Shown piece after piece: positions 6,128 through 14,225 of a stretch of DNA of 25,710 nt (its first letter is position 1; every line of letters begins with the position of its first letter). Where the stretch lies: positions 1 through 25,710 of the forward strand of contig DATBPY010000002.1 of the NCBI GenBank assembly GCA_036561085.1. The letters are read 5' to 3'. The notes under the pieces were generated by a model. The model had not been told where the DNA came from. It worked only from the letters and a program-made list of their open reading frames with translations, and ran no database searches. Both the position numbers and the translations under genes were made by a program. Origin of the DNA: CAILHX01 sp036561085. GTDB lineage: Bacteria; Pseudomonadota; Gammaproteobacteria; Burkholderiales; Methylophilaceae.

Positions 6128-9100
6128 ATGCTTTCTCCGTCTTTTGTCCACCTGCGTTGCCACAGCGAGTACTCCGTGGTCGATGGCATGGTGCGTGTCG
6201 GCGACTATGTAAAATCGGCCGTGGCAGACCAGATGCCCGCGCTGGCATTGACCGATCTATGCAACCTGTTCGGCGCCGTCAAATTCTATAAAGCAGCTCG
6301 CGGTAAAGGCGTCAAACCCATCATCGGTTGCGATATCTGGCTGGAGAACGAAGCCAACCGCGACCAGCCTTTCCGCCTGCTATTGCTATGCCAAAGCACC
6401 CCCGGTTATCTGCGCCTGTGCGACCTCATTACCCGCGGCTATACCCGGAATCAACATCGGGGTCGTCCCGAGATCAAACGGGAGTGGTTGTCAGAAGGTA
6501 CCAATGAAGGCCTGATCCTGCTGTCGGGCGCATGTGCCGGAGATGTCGGGCAGGCCTTGCTCAATGGCAACGATGCTCAAGCGCAGAAAATAGCTAAAGG
6601 TTGGCAGCAACTATTCCCCAATCGTTTTTACATCGAACTGCAACGCGTAGGCCATGAAAAGCAGGATTTCTATATCGACAAGGCGCTCAGTCTTGCTGCC
6701 AGCCTGAATATCCCGCCCGTCGCCACGCATCCGGTGCAGTTCATCGATGCCGACGACTATAAGGCGCACGAAGCCCGCGTATGCATCGCAGAAGGCTATG
6801 TGTTAGCGGATAAGCGCCGCCAGCGTACCTTCACCGAAGCTCAGTATTTCAAGACGCAGGCCGAGATGGCAGAGCTATTCGCCGATATTCCGGAAGCGCT
6901 CGCCAACAGTGTAGAGATCGCCAAGCGTTGTAACCTCACGCTGCAACTGGGTAAGAACTACCTGCCGCAATTCCCCACACCCAATAACGAAGGCCTGGAT
7001 GAATACCTGAAGACCCAGTCGCTAATAGGCTTGGAGAAGCGCCTGGAGGTGCTTTATCCCGAGGTTGCGGTGCGCGACGGTAAACGCGCTGAATATGTCG
7101 CGCGCCTGGAATTCGAAATCAAGACCATCTCCCAGATGGGTTTCCCCGGCTACTTCCTCATCGTGGCCGACTTTATCAACTGGGCCAAGAATAACGGCGT
7201 ACCGGTAGGGCCGGGGCGGGGCTCCGGCGCTGGCTCACTGGTGGCATACAGCCTGGGCATCACCGACCTCGATCCGCTGCAATTCAATCTGCTGTTCGAG
7301 CGCTTCCTGAACCCGGAGCGGGTATCCATGCCCGACTTCGATATCGACTTCTGCCAGGAAGGACGCGACCGCGTCATCGATTACGTGCGCAATAAATATG
7401 GGTTGGAGGCAGTAGCGCAGATCGCCACCTTCGGTACCATGGCCGCCAAGGCGGTGATCCGCGATGTGGGGCGGGTGCTGGACCTGCCGTTCAACTTCGT
7501 AGACGGCATCGCCAAGCTGATCCCGCGCGAGCTGGATATGACATTGGGTAAAGCGTTGGAGCAGGAGCCTCTACTCAAGGAGCGCCGTGAAAAAGAAGAG
7601 GAAGTGAACGAGCTGCTGGAACTGGCATTGCGGCTGGAAGGCCTGACGCGTAACGTCGGCACCCATGCCGGCGGCGTACTGATCTCGCCCGGCAAGATCA
7701 CCGATTTTTCTCCCATGTATTGCCAGCAGGGCAGCGAAAGTACCGTCAGCCAGTACGATAAAGACGACGTAGAAGCCGTCGGTCTGGTCAAGTTCGACTT
7801 TCTGGGTCTGCGCACGCTGACCATCCTCGACATGGCAGTGGAATGGACCAATAAGTTACGCGTGAGTAAAGGTGACACGCCTATAGACCTGGCGACCCTG
7901 GCGCTGAACGACCCCGACACCTACAAACTGCTCAAAGTCGCCAATACCACGGCGGTGTTCCAGCTGGAATCGTCGGGCATGAAGGAAATGTTGAAGCAGG
8001 CCAAGCCGGATTGCTTCGAGGACATCATCGCCCTGGTCGCGTTGTACCGTCCTGGCCCTATGGACCTGATCCCCGATTTCTGCAAACGCAAGAATAAACA
8101 GGTCGCGGTGGAATACCCGCACCCTGCGGTAGAACCGGTGCTGAAAGAGACTTACGGCATCATGGTGTACCAGGAACAGGTGATGCAGATGGCGCAGCTG
8201 GTGGGCGGCTATAGCCTGGGCGGCGCTGACTTGCTGCGGCGCGCCATGGGTAAGAAGAACAAGGAAGAGATGGATAAGCAGCGCTCGGTGTTCGTGGAGG
8301 GCGCGGTAAAGAATGGCACCTCGGAACATCAGGCAGGCATGTTGTTCGATCTGATGGAGAAGTTCGCAGGGTACGGTTTCAACAAGTCGCACGCCGCAGC
8401 CTATGCATTGGTGGCCTATCACACTGCCTGGCTCAAAGCGCATTACCCTGCGGCGTTCATGGCAGCCACTATGTCTGCCGATATGAACAATACCGACAGC
8501 GTGCATATCTTCTTCAAGGACACCCAGGCCAATGGCGTGAAGGTACTACCGCCGGACATCAACCGCAGCGAATTCAGGTTCACGCCGCTGGACGAGAAAA
8601 CCGTGCTGTACGGCCTGGGTGCAGTCAAAGGCACCGGCGATGCCGCTATCAGCGTAATACTGGCGGCGCGTAACCAGGCCGGGCCGTTCACTGACTTATT
8701 CGACTTCTGCCGTCGCCTCGACTTGCGCAAAGTGAACCGGCGCGTGGTGGAATCGTTGATCCGCGCGGGCGCGTTCGACAGCATAGATCCTAACCGCGCA
8801 GCGATGCTGGCAGCGGTGGGCGTGGCGATGGACGTAGCGGGGCAGGGTGCGGGCAGCGCGCAGGATAGTCTGTTCGGCGAGTCGCATGATATTCCGCAGC
8901 AGGCGCTGCCCAAAGTGCAACCATGGAACGAACGTCAGCAGCTGGTAGAAGAAAAAGCCGCGATGGGTTTTTATTTCAGCGGCCACCCGTTCAGTGCCTG
9001 GCGTAAAGACGTGAGTGCTTTCGTGCGTACCGACTTGGCTAGCTTGATGCCGCAAAAGCAGGACCAGATGCTGGCAGGCGTGGTGATGGCGACGCGCAAC

Positions 9101-9565
9101 AAGATGACCAGCCGCGGCAAAATGGCGTTCGTGACGCTGGACGACGGCAACGCCCAGTTGGATGTTGCAGTGGGCGGCGAGCTGTTGATGCAGCACCAGG
9201 CGTTGCTCAAGGAAGACCAATTGCTCATTGTGGAGGGCAGGGTGAGCAAAGATGAATACAACGGCGCCAGCGCGCTCAGAGTCAACGCCAATCGCCTGTT
9301 CGACCTGGCTACGGCGCGCACTTCCCATGCGCAATTGCTCAAGCTCTCGTGCAACGGTCAGGCCGATGCCGCCAAGCTCAAGCAGTTCCTGGCACCCTAT
9401 ATCCGGCGCGAAGCTTGCCGCGTGGTAGTGAATTATCATAACAAGCAAGCGGTCTGTGAAATGACACTTAGCGACGACTGGCGTGTGGAACTGCAGGATG
9501 AACTGCTGGAGAACCTGCGGCACTGGCTGGGAGAAGACGGCCTGAAAATCCTGTATCATTCATGA
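6128..9565 (+). CDS. dnaE: DNA polymerase III subunit alpha
   Basis: The replicative polymerase catalytic subunit, 1145 residues, close to the usual 1150-1170. The order is: an N-terminal PHP domain (FVHLRCHSEYSVVDGMVRVG); the C-family polymerase core with the catalytic PDFDIDF motif at about residues 399-405 and the preceding GPGRGSGAGSLVAY; the fingers and tandem HhH region (FAGYGFNKSHAAAYALVAYHTAWLKAHYPA); and a C-terminal OB-fold region (LAGVVMATRNKMTSRGKMAFVTLDD). The start at MLSPSFVHLR aligns with the family N-terminus, although no Shine-Dalgarno sequence is present and a palindrome sits there instead. It is followed by accA after 28 bases, in the common proteobacterial dnaE-accA order. 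Confidence 0.98.
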   Translation: MLSPSFVHLRCHSEYSVVDGMVRVGDYVKSAVADQMPALALTDLCNLFGAVKFYKAARGKGVKPIIGCDIWLENEANRDQPFRLLLLCQSTPGYLRLCDLITRGYTRNQHRGRPEIKREWLSEGTNEGLILLSGACAGDVGQALLNGNDAQAQKIAKGWQQLFPNRFYIELQRVGHEKQDFYIDKALSLAASLNIPPVATHPVQFIDADDYKAHEARVCIAEGYVLADKRRQRTFTEAQYFKTQAEMAELFADIPEALANSVEIAKRCNLTLQLGKNYLPQFPTPNNEGLDEYLKTQSLIGLEKRLEVLYPEVAVRDGKRAEYVARLEFEIKTISQMGFPGYFLIVADFINWAKNNGVPVGPGRGSGAGSLVAYSLGITDLDPLQFNLLFERFLNPERVSMPDFDIDFCQEGRDRVIDYVRNKYGLEAVAQIATFGTMAAKAVIRDVGRVLDLPFNFVDGIAKLIPRELDMTLGKALEQEPLLKERREKEEEVNELLELALRLEGLTRNVGTHAGGVLISPGKITDFSPMYCQQGSESTVSQYDKDDVEAVGLVKFDFLGLRTLTILDMAVEWTNKLRVSKGDTPIDLATLALNDPDTYKLLKVANTTAVFQLESSGMKEMLKQAKPDCFEDIIALVALYRPGPMDLIPDFCKRKNKQVAVEYPHPAVEPVLKETYGIMVYQEQVMQMAQLVGGYSLGGADLLRRAMGKKNKEEMDKQRSVFVEGAVKNGTSEHQAGMLFDLMEKFAGYGFNKSHAAAYALVAYHTAWLKAHYPAAFMAATMSADMNNTDSVHIFFKDTQANGVKVLPPDINRSEFRFTPLDEKTVLYGLGAVKGTGDAAISVILAARNQAGPFTDLFDFCRRLDLRKVNRRVVESLIRAGAFDSIDPNRAAMLAAVGVAMDVAGQGAGSAQDSLFGESHDIPQQALPKVQPWNERQQLVEEKAAMGFYFSGHPFSAWRKDVSAFVRTDLASLMPQKQDQMLAGVVMATRNKMTSRGKMAFVTLDDGNAQLDVAVGGELLMQHQALLKEDQLLIVEGRVSKDEYNGASALRVNANRLFDLATARTSHAQLLKLSCNGQADAAKLKQFLAPYIRREACRVVVNYHNKQAVCEMTLSDDWRVELQDELLENLRHWLGEDGLKILYHS

Positions 9566-9593
9566 TGAATCACCACTCAGGGCAAGCTTTTCG

Positions 9594-10556
9594 ATGAAGA
9601 TCAACTTTTTGGATTTTGAACAACCCATCGCCGAACTCGAAGCCAAGATCGAGGAACTGCGATATGTGCAAGACGACTCAGCGCTGGACATCTCGGCCGA
9701 GATCAAGACCCTTACCGCCAAAAGCCAAAAGCAAACCAAGGATATCTACGCCAAGCTCGGCGCATGGCAGATCTCCCAAGTCGCGCGGCATCCGCAACGG
9801 CCTTATACATTGGACTACCTGCAAGGCGTATTCACGCATGTAGAAGAGTTGCACGGCGACCGTTCCTACTCCGACGACCCGGCTATCGTGGGCGCGCTGG
9901 CAAGGTTGAACGGCGAGCCGGTGATGGTGGTCGGCCAGCAAAAAGGCCGCGACACCAAGGAAAAGATCTATCGTAACTTCGGCATGCCCAGACCGGAAGG
10001 CTATCGCAAAGCATTGCGTCTGTACCGATTGGCGGAAAAATTCGGCTTGCCTATCATCACTCTCATAGACACTCCAGGCGCATACCCCGGCATAGGTGCG
10101 GAAGAGCGCGGTCAATCCGAAGCCATCGCGCGTAATCTGTATGTGATGGCCGAACTGCGTACGCCTATCGTTGCCGTCATCATCGGCGAAGGCGGCTCAG
10201 GCGGCGCCTTAGCGTTGGGCGTGGCAGACCAGATGCTGATGTTGCAATACGGCATGTATTCGGTGATCTCGCCTGAAGGCTGCGCTTCCATCCTGTGGAA
10301 AAGCGCGGAGAAAGCACCGGACGCGGCAGAGACACTGGCGATCACCGCCAATCGCTTGAAAGCCCTGGGGCTGATCGACCGCATCATCAATGAACCTGTA
10401 GGCGGGGCTCATAGAGATCCGGAGGCCATGATGCAAACGATGCGCAGAACGCTGGCGGAGAGTTTGAAGCTATTCGAGGGGCGCACCATGGATGAGATCA
10501 TTCAAACACGCTACGATCGGCTGATGGCCTATGGCAAATTCAAGGAAGCAAGTTAA
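9594..10556 (+). CDS. accA: Acetyl-CoA carboxylase carboxyltransferase subunit alpha
   Basis: A 320-residue subunit of the alpha2beta2 carboxyltransferase that, with AccD, transfers the carboxyl group from carboxybiotin to acetyl-CoA, the first committed step of fatty-acid synthesis. It begins with the coiled N-terminal helix region (FLDFEQPIAELEAKIEELR). It contains the crotonase-like signature LIDTPGAYPGIGAEERGQSE and the oxyanion-hole glycine loop IGEGGSGGALALG, then the YSVISPEGCASILWK segment. Length and all landmarks are standard. Its last 26 bases overlap the tilS start, so translation of the two is probably coupled. Confidence 0.97.
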   Translation: MKINFLDFEQPIAELEAKIEELRYVQDDSALDISAEIKTLTAKSQKQTKDIYAKLGAWQISQVARHPQRPYTLDYLQGVFTHVEELHGDRSYSDDPAIVGALARLNGEPVMVVGQQKGRDTKEKIYRNFGMPRPEGYRKALRLYRLAEKFGLPIITLIDTPGAYPGIGAEERGQSEAIARNLYVMAELRTPIVAVIIGEGGSGGALALGVADQMLMLQYGMYSVISPEGCASILWKSAEKAPDAAETLAITANRLKALGLIDRIINEPVGGAHRDPEAMMQTMRRTLAESLKLFEGRTMDEIIQTRYDRLMAYGKFKEAS

Positions 10557-11859
10557 TCTTGTAGAGCATGTTGTTGCACTGCTAGGTCAACATGCAGTTC
10601 ATGGGCGACATCTCGCCTTGGGGTTAAGCGGCGGCATGGATTCGTGCGTACTGCTTGACCTGCTGGTGCAGGCAAAACTGCATATCGAATTCCGCCTTTC
10701 CGTTATTCACATCAATCATCAGATCAGTGCTAATTCTGAGCAATGGGAGCATTTCTGCGCCGATCTTAGCCTGCATCACCGTATCCCTTTCACTGCGATC
10801 AAAGTGGACGTGCCGCGCGATAGCGGTCTGGGGCTGGAAGCCGCAGCCCGCGAAGCACGCTACCAGGCCTTGTCGGCACAGGACTGCGACATGATCGCGC
10901 TGGCGCATCACCAGGACGACCAGTCCGAGACCTTTCTGCTGCAATTGCTGCGCGGCGCAGGCATCAACGGCCTGGCGGCGATGCCGGTGTCACGCCATGA
11001 GCACATTCTTCGACCCTTGCTTGATATTCCGCGCAGCGAGATATTGCGCTACGCCCAGGCGCAAAAGCTGCAATGGGTAGAAGACGAAAGCAATATCAAC
11101 CTGCATTTCGACCGTAATTTCCTCAGGCAACAGATCATGCCGCAATTGGCAAAACGCTTCCCCGGCTACCGGGCGACACTGGCGAGAACAGCGGAACATA
11201 TTGCAAGCGCAGCAGCACTGCTGGAACAGGTTGCGCTGGAAGACGCCAGGCAGGCAGCGAAAGGCAGCAATGGCAGGCAAATGGATATCAATGTCTTGCG
11301 TACATTTAGCAGCGAGCGTGCCGCCAATATGATGCGCTGGTGGATACGCGAGGAAACAGGCCTGATCTTGTCTACTTCGCGTCTCCAGAATATCACCCGC
11401 CAGTTGTGCGAGGCGAAAGCCAATGCCCGTATCGAATGCAAGCTGGAACAAAAAGTACTGCGCCGCTATCGTGACATGGCTTACATCGTCGACGCGATGG
11501 ATACGCAGCCCTATGAATTGACATGGCGCGGCGAGAACTCACTGCAATTACCCGGCGGCGACCGGCTTTTGTTCTCACAAGTGCTGGGGCAGGGTATCGC
11601 ACTGACGAATGTCGCGGAGGGGTTGATCGTGAACAACCGGCGCGGCAATATAAGCTTACGCACGCACAGCAATCGCCCCACGCGCAGCCTGAAGAATCTT
11701 TGGCAAGAGTCAGGGGTACCGCCGTGGGAGCGCGACAGAACGCCATTGATCTGGCATGGTAAGGAGTTGGTGGCGGTACCGGGCCTGGGCATCGCCAGCG
11801 ACTGGCAAGTGGCATCTCATGAGCATGGCTGGTTGGTGGAACTGGTGCGCCATCACTGA
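10531..11859 (+). CDS. tilS: tRNA(Ile)-lysidine synthase
   Basis: A 442-residue enzyme that attaches lysine to C34 of the tRNA-Ile CAU anticodon so that it reads AUA. The ATP-binding PP-loop is LGLSGGMDSCVLLDLL near residue 28. It is followed by INHQISANSEQWEHFC, ALAHHQDDQSETFLLQLLRG and RPLLDIPRSEILRYA, all conserved in TilS. The C-terminal domain appears as NRPTRSLKNLWQESGVPPWERDRTPLIW, which binds tRNA in the family. The ATG is inside the accA reading region (26-base overlap). No obvious terminator follows. The next gene begins a surface-glycan cluster after a 105-base promoter region. Confidence 0.96.
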   Translation: MANSRKQVNLVEHVVALLGQHAVHGRHLALGLSGGMDSCVLLDLLVQAKLHIEFRLSVIHINHQISANSEQWEHFCADLSLHHRIPFTAIKVDVPRDSGLGLEAAAREARYQALSAQDCDMIALAHHQDDQSETFLLQLLRGAGINGLAAMPVSRHEHILRPLLDIPRSEILRYAQAQKLQWVEDESNINLHFDRNFLRQQIMPQLAKRFPGYRATLARTAEHIASAAALLEQVALEDARQAAKGSNGRQMDINVLRTFSSERAANMMRWWIREETGLILSTSRLQNITRQLCEAKANARIECKLEQKVLRRYRDMAYIVDAMDTQPYELTWRGENSLQLPGGDRLLFSQVLGQGIALTNVAEGLIVNNRRGNISLRTHSNRPTRSLKNLWQESGVPPWERDRTPLIWHGKELVAVPGLGIASDWQVASHEHGWLVELVRHH

Positions 11860-11897
11860 AATATCATTCATTATTAAATCCTTGCCTTTTTAAGTTC

Positions 11898-11927
11898 TTG
11901 CCAGATCGGTACAGCTATTGTTACACT
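11898..11927 (+). promoter_or_regulatory. Sigma-70-type promoter of the glycan cluster
   Basis: The gap after tilS holds TTGCCA (11898-11903, five of six matches to the -35 consensus), an 18-base spacer, and TACACT (11922-11927, four of six matches to the -10) preceded by TGT, which makes it an extended -10. Transcription should begin near 11934. This is the best promoter candidate in the second half of the window, and no comparable gap follows it until about 25258. It was found by eye; transcript mapping would settle it. Confidence 0.5.
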
Positions 11928-11928
11928 A

Positions 11929-11945
11929 CGTTCAACTGTTGAACG
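11929..11945. promoter_or_regulatory. Perfect palindromic operator candidate
   Basis: CGTTCAA-CTG-TTGAACG is an exact 7-base inverted repeat with a 3-base centre. It covers the predicted transcription start and lies 20 bases before the regulator's ATG. Position and symmetry fit an operator for a dimeric repressor. The obvious candidate is the winged-helix protein encoded right after it, acting on its own operon. The repeat is certain; the binding protein is inferred. Confidence 0.5.
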
Positions 11946-11964
11946 GACTCTTTATCCGACCTGA

Positions 11965-12306
11965 ATGCTGACAGACGAATATCGCTACAAGATCCTCAAA
12001 CTCATTGCCGAGCGGCCGGAAATAAGCCAGCGCGAACTCGCGCAGAAGCTTGATATCAGCCTCGGCAAAACCAACTACTGCCTTAAAGCCTTGATCGAAA
12101 GGGGCTTGGTCAAGGTAAGCAATTTCCGCAATAACAAGAACAAGCTGGCTTATATGTATCTGCTGACCCCCAGCGGTATAGAGGACAGAGCTTCAACCAC
12201 CCTCAATTTCCTTAAATGGAAAATGAAGGAATACGAATTATTGCAAAAAGAAATTGAAGAACTGCGACACGAAGCAGCCATGACGGATGAAAAATCACTG
12301 GCATGA
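11965..12306 (+). CDS. MarR-family EPS-associated transcriptional regulator
   Basis: A 113-residue winged-helix protein. Residues about 4-75 form the HTH and wing: YRYKILKLIAERPEISQREL, then LDISLGKTNYCLKALIERGL with the recognition helix, then the wing and YLLTPSGIEDR. Residues about 78-106 are a Leu/Glu/Lys-rich helix (FLKWKMKEYELLQKEIEELR) likely to form a dimer coiled coil. Short proteins of this type at the head of exopolysaccharide or O-antigen clusters are known as the EPS-associated MarR family. It stands first in the operon behind a promoter and a perfect palindrome, which suggests autoregulation. Its TGA overlaps the next ATG (ATGA). Family identity is good; the effector is unknown. 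Confidence 0.85.
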   Translation: MLTDEYRYKILKLIAERPEISQRELAQKLDISLGKTNYCLKALIERGLVKVSNFRNNKNKLAYMYLLTPSGIEDRASTTLNFLKWKMKEYELLQKEIEELRHEAAMTDEKSLA

Positions 12307-13229
12307 GTAAAGTCGTCATCACCGGCGGCAGTGGTCTGTTGGCAACCAACTGGGCATGCTGCATGCGTGAGCATCATCAGATCGTGCTGGGCCTGCATAA
12401 CAGGAAGGTCACTTTACGCGGCGTGACCTCATCGGTATTGAACATCGAATCAGTAGGCGAGATCAACCGTTGGCTCGACGCGTTAAAGCCCGATATGGTG
12501 GTACATACCGCTGGGCTGACTAATGTGGATGAATGCGAGCGCAATCCGGCAGCCGCCCATGCCCAGAATTGCGAACTATCCAGGAATATCGCCGTCGCCT
12601 GCCAGCAGCACGGGGTTCGTCTGTTGCATATCTCCACGGATCATCTGTTCGATGGCAGTCACGCTTTTTACAAGGAAAGTGATACGCCTATACCCCTCAA
12701 CGTATACGCCCGCTCCAAACTCGATGCCGAGATCGAAGTCGCCAAGGTTTACCCGGCGGCGCTGATCGTCAGAACCAATTTCTTCGGCTGGGGCCCGCTC
12801 TATCGCCCATCGTTTAGCGACTGGGTCATTGACAGCCTGAGAGGCGGCAAGCAGATTACATTGTTCGATGACGTTTATTTCACTCCTGTGTTGATAGATA
12901 CCTTGGCAGATGCCAGTTATCGTCTATCAGAGGCCGGGGCATCGGGGGTATTCAATGTGGTGTCCGGCCAAAGACTTTCCAAATTCGAATTCGGCAACAT
13001 GCTGGCAACCGAATTCAGGTTGCCGCAGAATCTGTTGCTGCGAGGTCGGTTGTCCGATGCCAAGCTATCTGCTGCCCGGCCGCACGACATGTCTCTGGAT
13101 AACTCGAAAGTAAATCAATTCCTCAATAATATGCAAATAGATGCTCTAGGTGAACAGGTGGCTCAATTGAAGGTGCAGGGTGGAGAAGGTCGGGCAAAAG
13201 AAATCAATAACGCAATCATGGAGAACTAG
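12303..13229 (+). CDS. RmlD-like SDR sugar-nucleotide reductase
   Basis: A 308-residue extended short-chain dehydrogenase/reductase. The NAD(P) glycine motif appears as VVITGGSGLLATNWA, the active-site Tyr-Lys pair as NVYARSKLDAE, and HISTDHLFDG precedes it. These fit the RmlD_sub_bind family (dTDP-4-dehydrorhamnose reductase and relatives). No RmlA, RmlB or RmlC homologue is present in the window, so rhamnose synthesis is not supported by context. It may reduce a keto-sugar nucleotide belonging to the glycan made here. It overlaps the regulator by four bases and directly abuts pseB. The fold call is strong; the substrate is unknown. Confidence 0.82.
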   Translation: MSKVVITGGSGLLATNWACCMREHHQIVLGLHNRKVTLRGVTSSVLNIESVGEINRWLDALKPDMVVHTAGLTNVDECERNPAAAHAQNCELSRNIAVACQQHGVRLLHISTDHLFDGSHAFYKESDTPIPLNVYARSKLDAEIEVAKVYPAALIVRTNFFGWGPLYRPSFSDWVIDSLRGGKQITLFDDVYFTPVLIDTLADASYRLSEAGASGVFNVVSGQRLSKFEFGNMLATEFRLPQNLLLRGRLSDAKLSAARPHDMSLDNSKVNQFLNNMQIDALGEQVAQLKVQGGEGRAKEINNAIMEN

Positions 13230-14225
13230 ATGTCAATATTGAATGGGAAATCAGTGCTGGTGACTGGCGCGACCGGGTCTTTCGGCAAGCGCTTTATCAA
13301 AACCGTATTAGAGAAATGCGATCCCAGCCGATTGGTGATATTCAGTCGCGATGAGTTGAAGCAGTTCGAGATGCAACAGCATATCCAGTCGCCCAAGCTC
13401 AGATATTTTTTAGGGGATGTACGCGATAAGGAAAGGCTGTATCGTGCTTTCGACGGTATCGACATCGTCATCCACGCCGCCGCCATGAAACAGGTGCCGG
13501 CTTCTGAATACAACCCGATGGAAGCCATCAAGACCAACATCATAGGCGCGGAGAACATCGTCAATGTGTGTATCGATCAAGGTGTGGAACGCGTGATCGC
13601 GCTCAGTACCGACAAGGCGGCCAACCCGCTCAATCTGTACGGCGCCACCAAGTTATGTTCCGACAAGCTGTTCGTTGCCGGAAATGCTTTGTCCGGCCGC
13701 CATAGAACCAAATTCTCGGTGGTGCGTTACGGGAATGTGATCGGTTCCCGCGGCAGCGTCATCCCGTTCTTCATGCAAAAGAAAACCGGCGGCGTGCTAC
13801 CGATCACCGATGCCCGCATGACCCGTTTCTGGATCACGCTGGGTGAGGGTGTCGAATTCGTACTGGATTCGCTTGATCGTATGCAAGGGGGCGAGATATT
13901 CGTGCCCAAGATACCCAGCATGAACATCATGGATGTCGCTAAAGTGGTTGCACCTGAGTGCCGTACCGAAATCATCGGCATCCGGCCGGGAGAAAAGCTG
14001 CATGAGATCATGATCACCCAGGACGATGCGATCAATACCGTGGAGTTCGACAGTCACTACGTGATCCAGCCTGCGACTTCCTGGTGGAATAGCGCGCAAT
14101 ATCTGTCCAGCACCGGCGGCCGTACCGTGCCTGAGGAATTCCATTTCAGCAGCGACAACAATACCTGGTGGATGGCGCAAGATGAATTGAAAGCGCTGCT
14201 GCAGCGGGAAACCATAGAGTTATGA
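13230..14225 (+). CDS. pseB: UDP-N-acetylglucosamine 4,6-dehydratase (inverting)
   Basis: The first enzyme of pseudaminic acid synthesis. It converts UDP-GlcNAc to the UDP-4-keto-6-deoxy-L-arabino-hexosamine with inversion at C5. It has 331 residues, typical of PseB/FlaA1. The NADP motif is GATGSFGK (residues 13-20). The catalytic triad Thr127-Asp128-Lys129 lies in ALSTDKAANPLNLYGATK, with Tyr137 and Lys141 completing the SDR site. MKQVPASEYNPMEAIKTNI is a PseB hallmark. It follows the RmlD-like gene with no gap and overlaps pseC by four bases (ATGA), in the classical pseB-pseC order. It is not a retaining, membrane-bound PglF-type enzyme because no transmembrane segments are present. Confidence 0.95.
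   Translation: MSILNGKSVLVTGATGSFGKRFIKTVLEKCDPSRLVIFSRDELKQFEMQQHIQSPKLRYFLGDVRDKERLYRAFDGIDIVIHAAAMKQVPASEYNPMEAIKTNIIGAENIVNVCIDQGVERVIALSTDKAANPLNLYGATKLCSDKLFVAGNALSGRHRTKFSVVRYGNVIGSRGSVIPFFMQKKTGGVLPITDARMTRFWITLGEGVEFVLDSLDRMQGGEIFVPKIPSMNIMDVAKVVAPECRTEIIGIRPGEKLHEIMITQDDAINTVEFDSHYVIQPATSWWNSAQYLSSTGGRTVPEEFHFSSDNNTWWMAQDELKALLQRETIEL

Noticed and set aside
8696..9559. Long antisense open frame (287 codons) opposite the 3' part of dnaE
   Set aside because: It is a shadow of a GC-rich coding strand. The translated product is rich in His, Arg and Gln with no motif, while the sense strand encodes an unmistakable DnaE.
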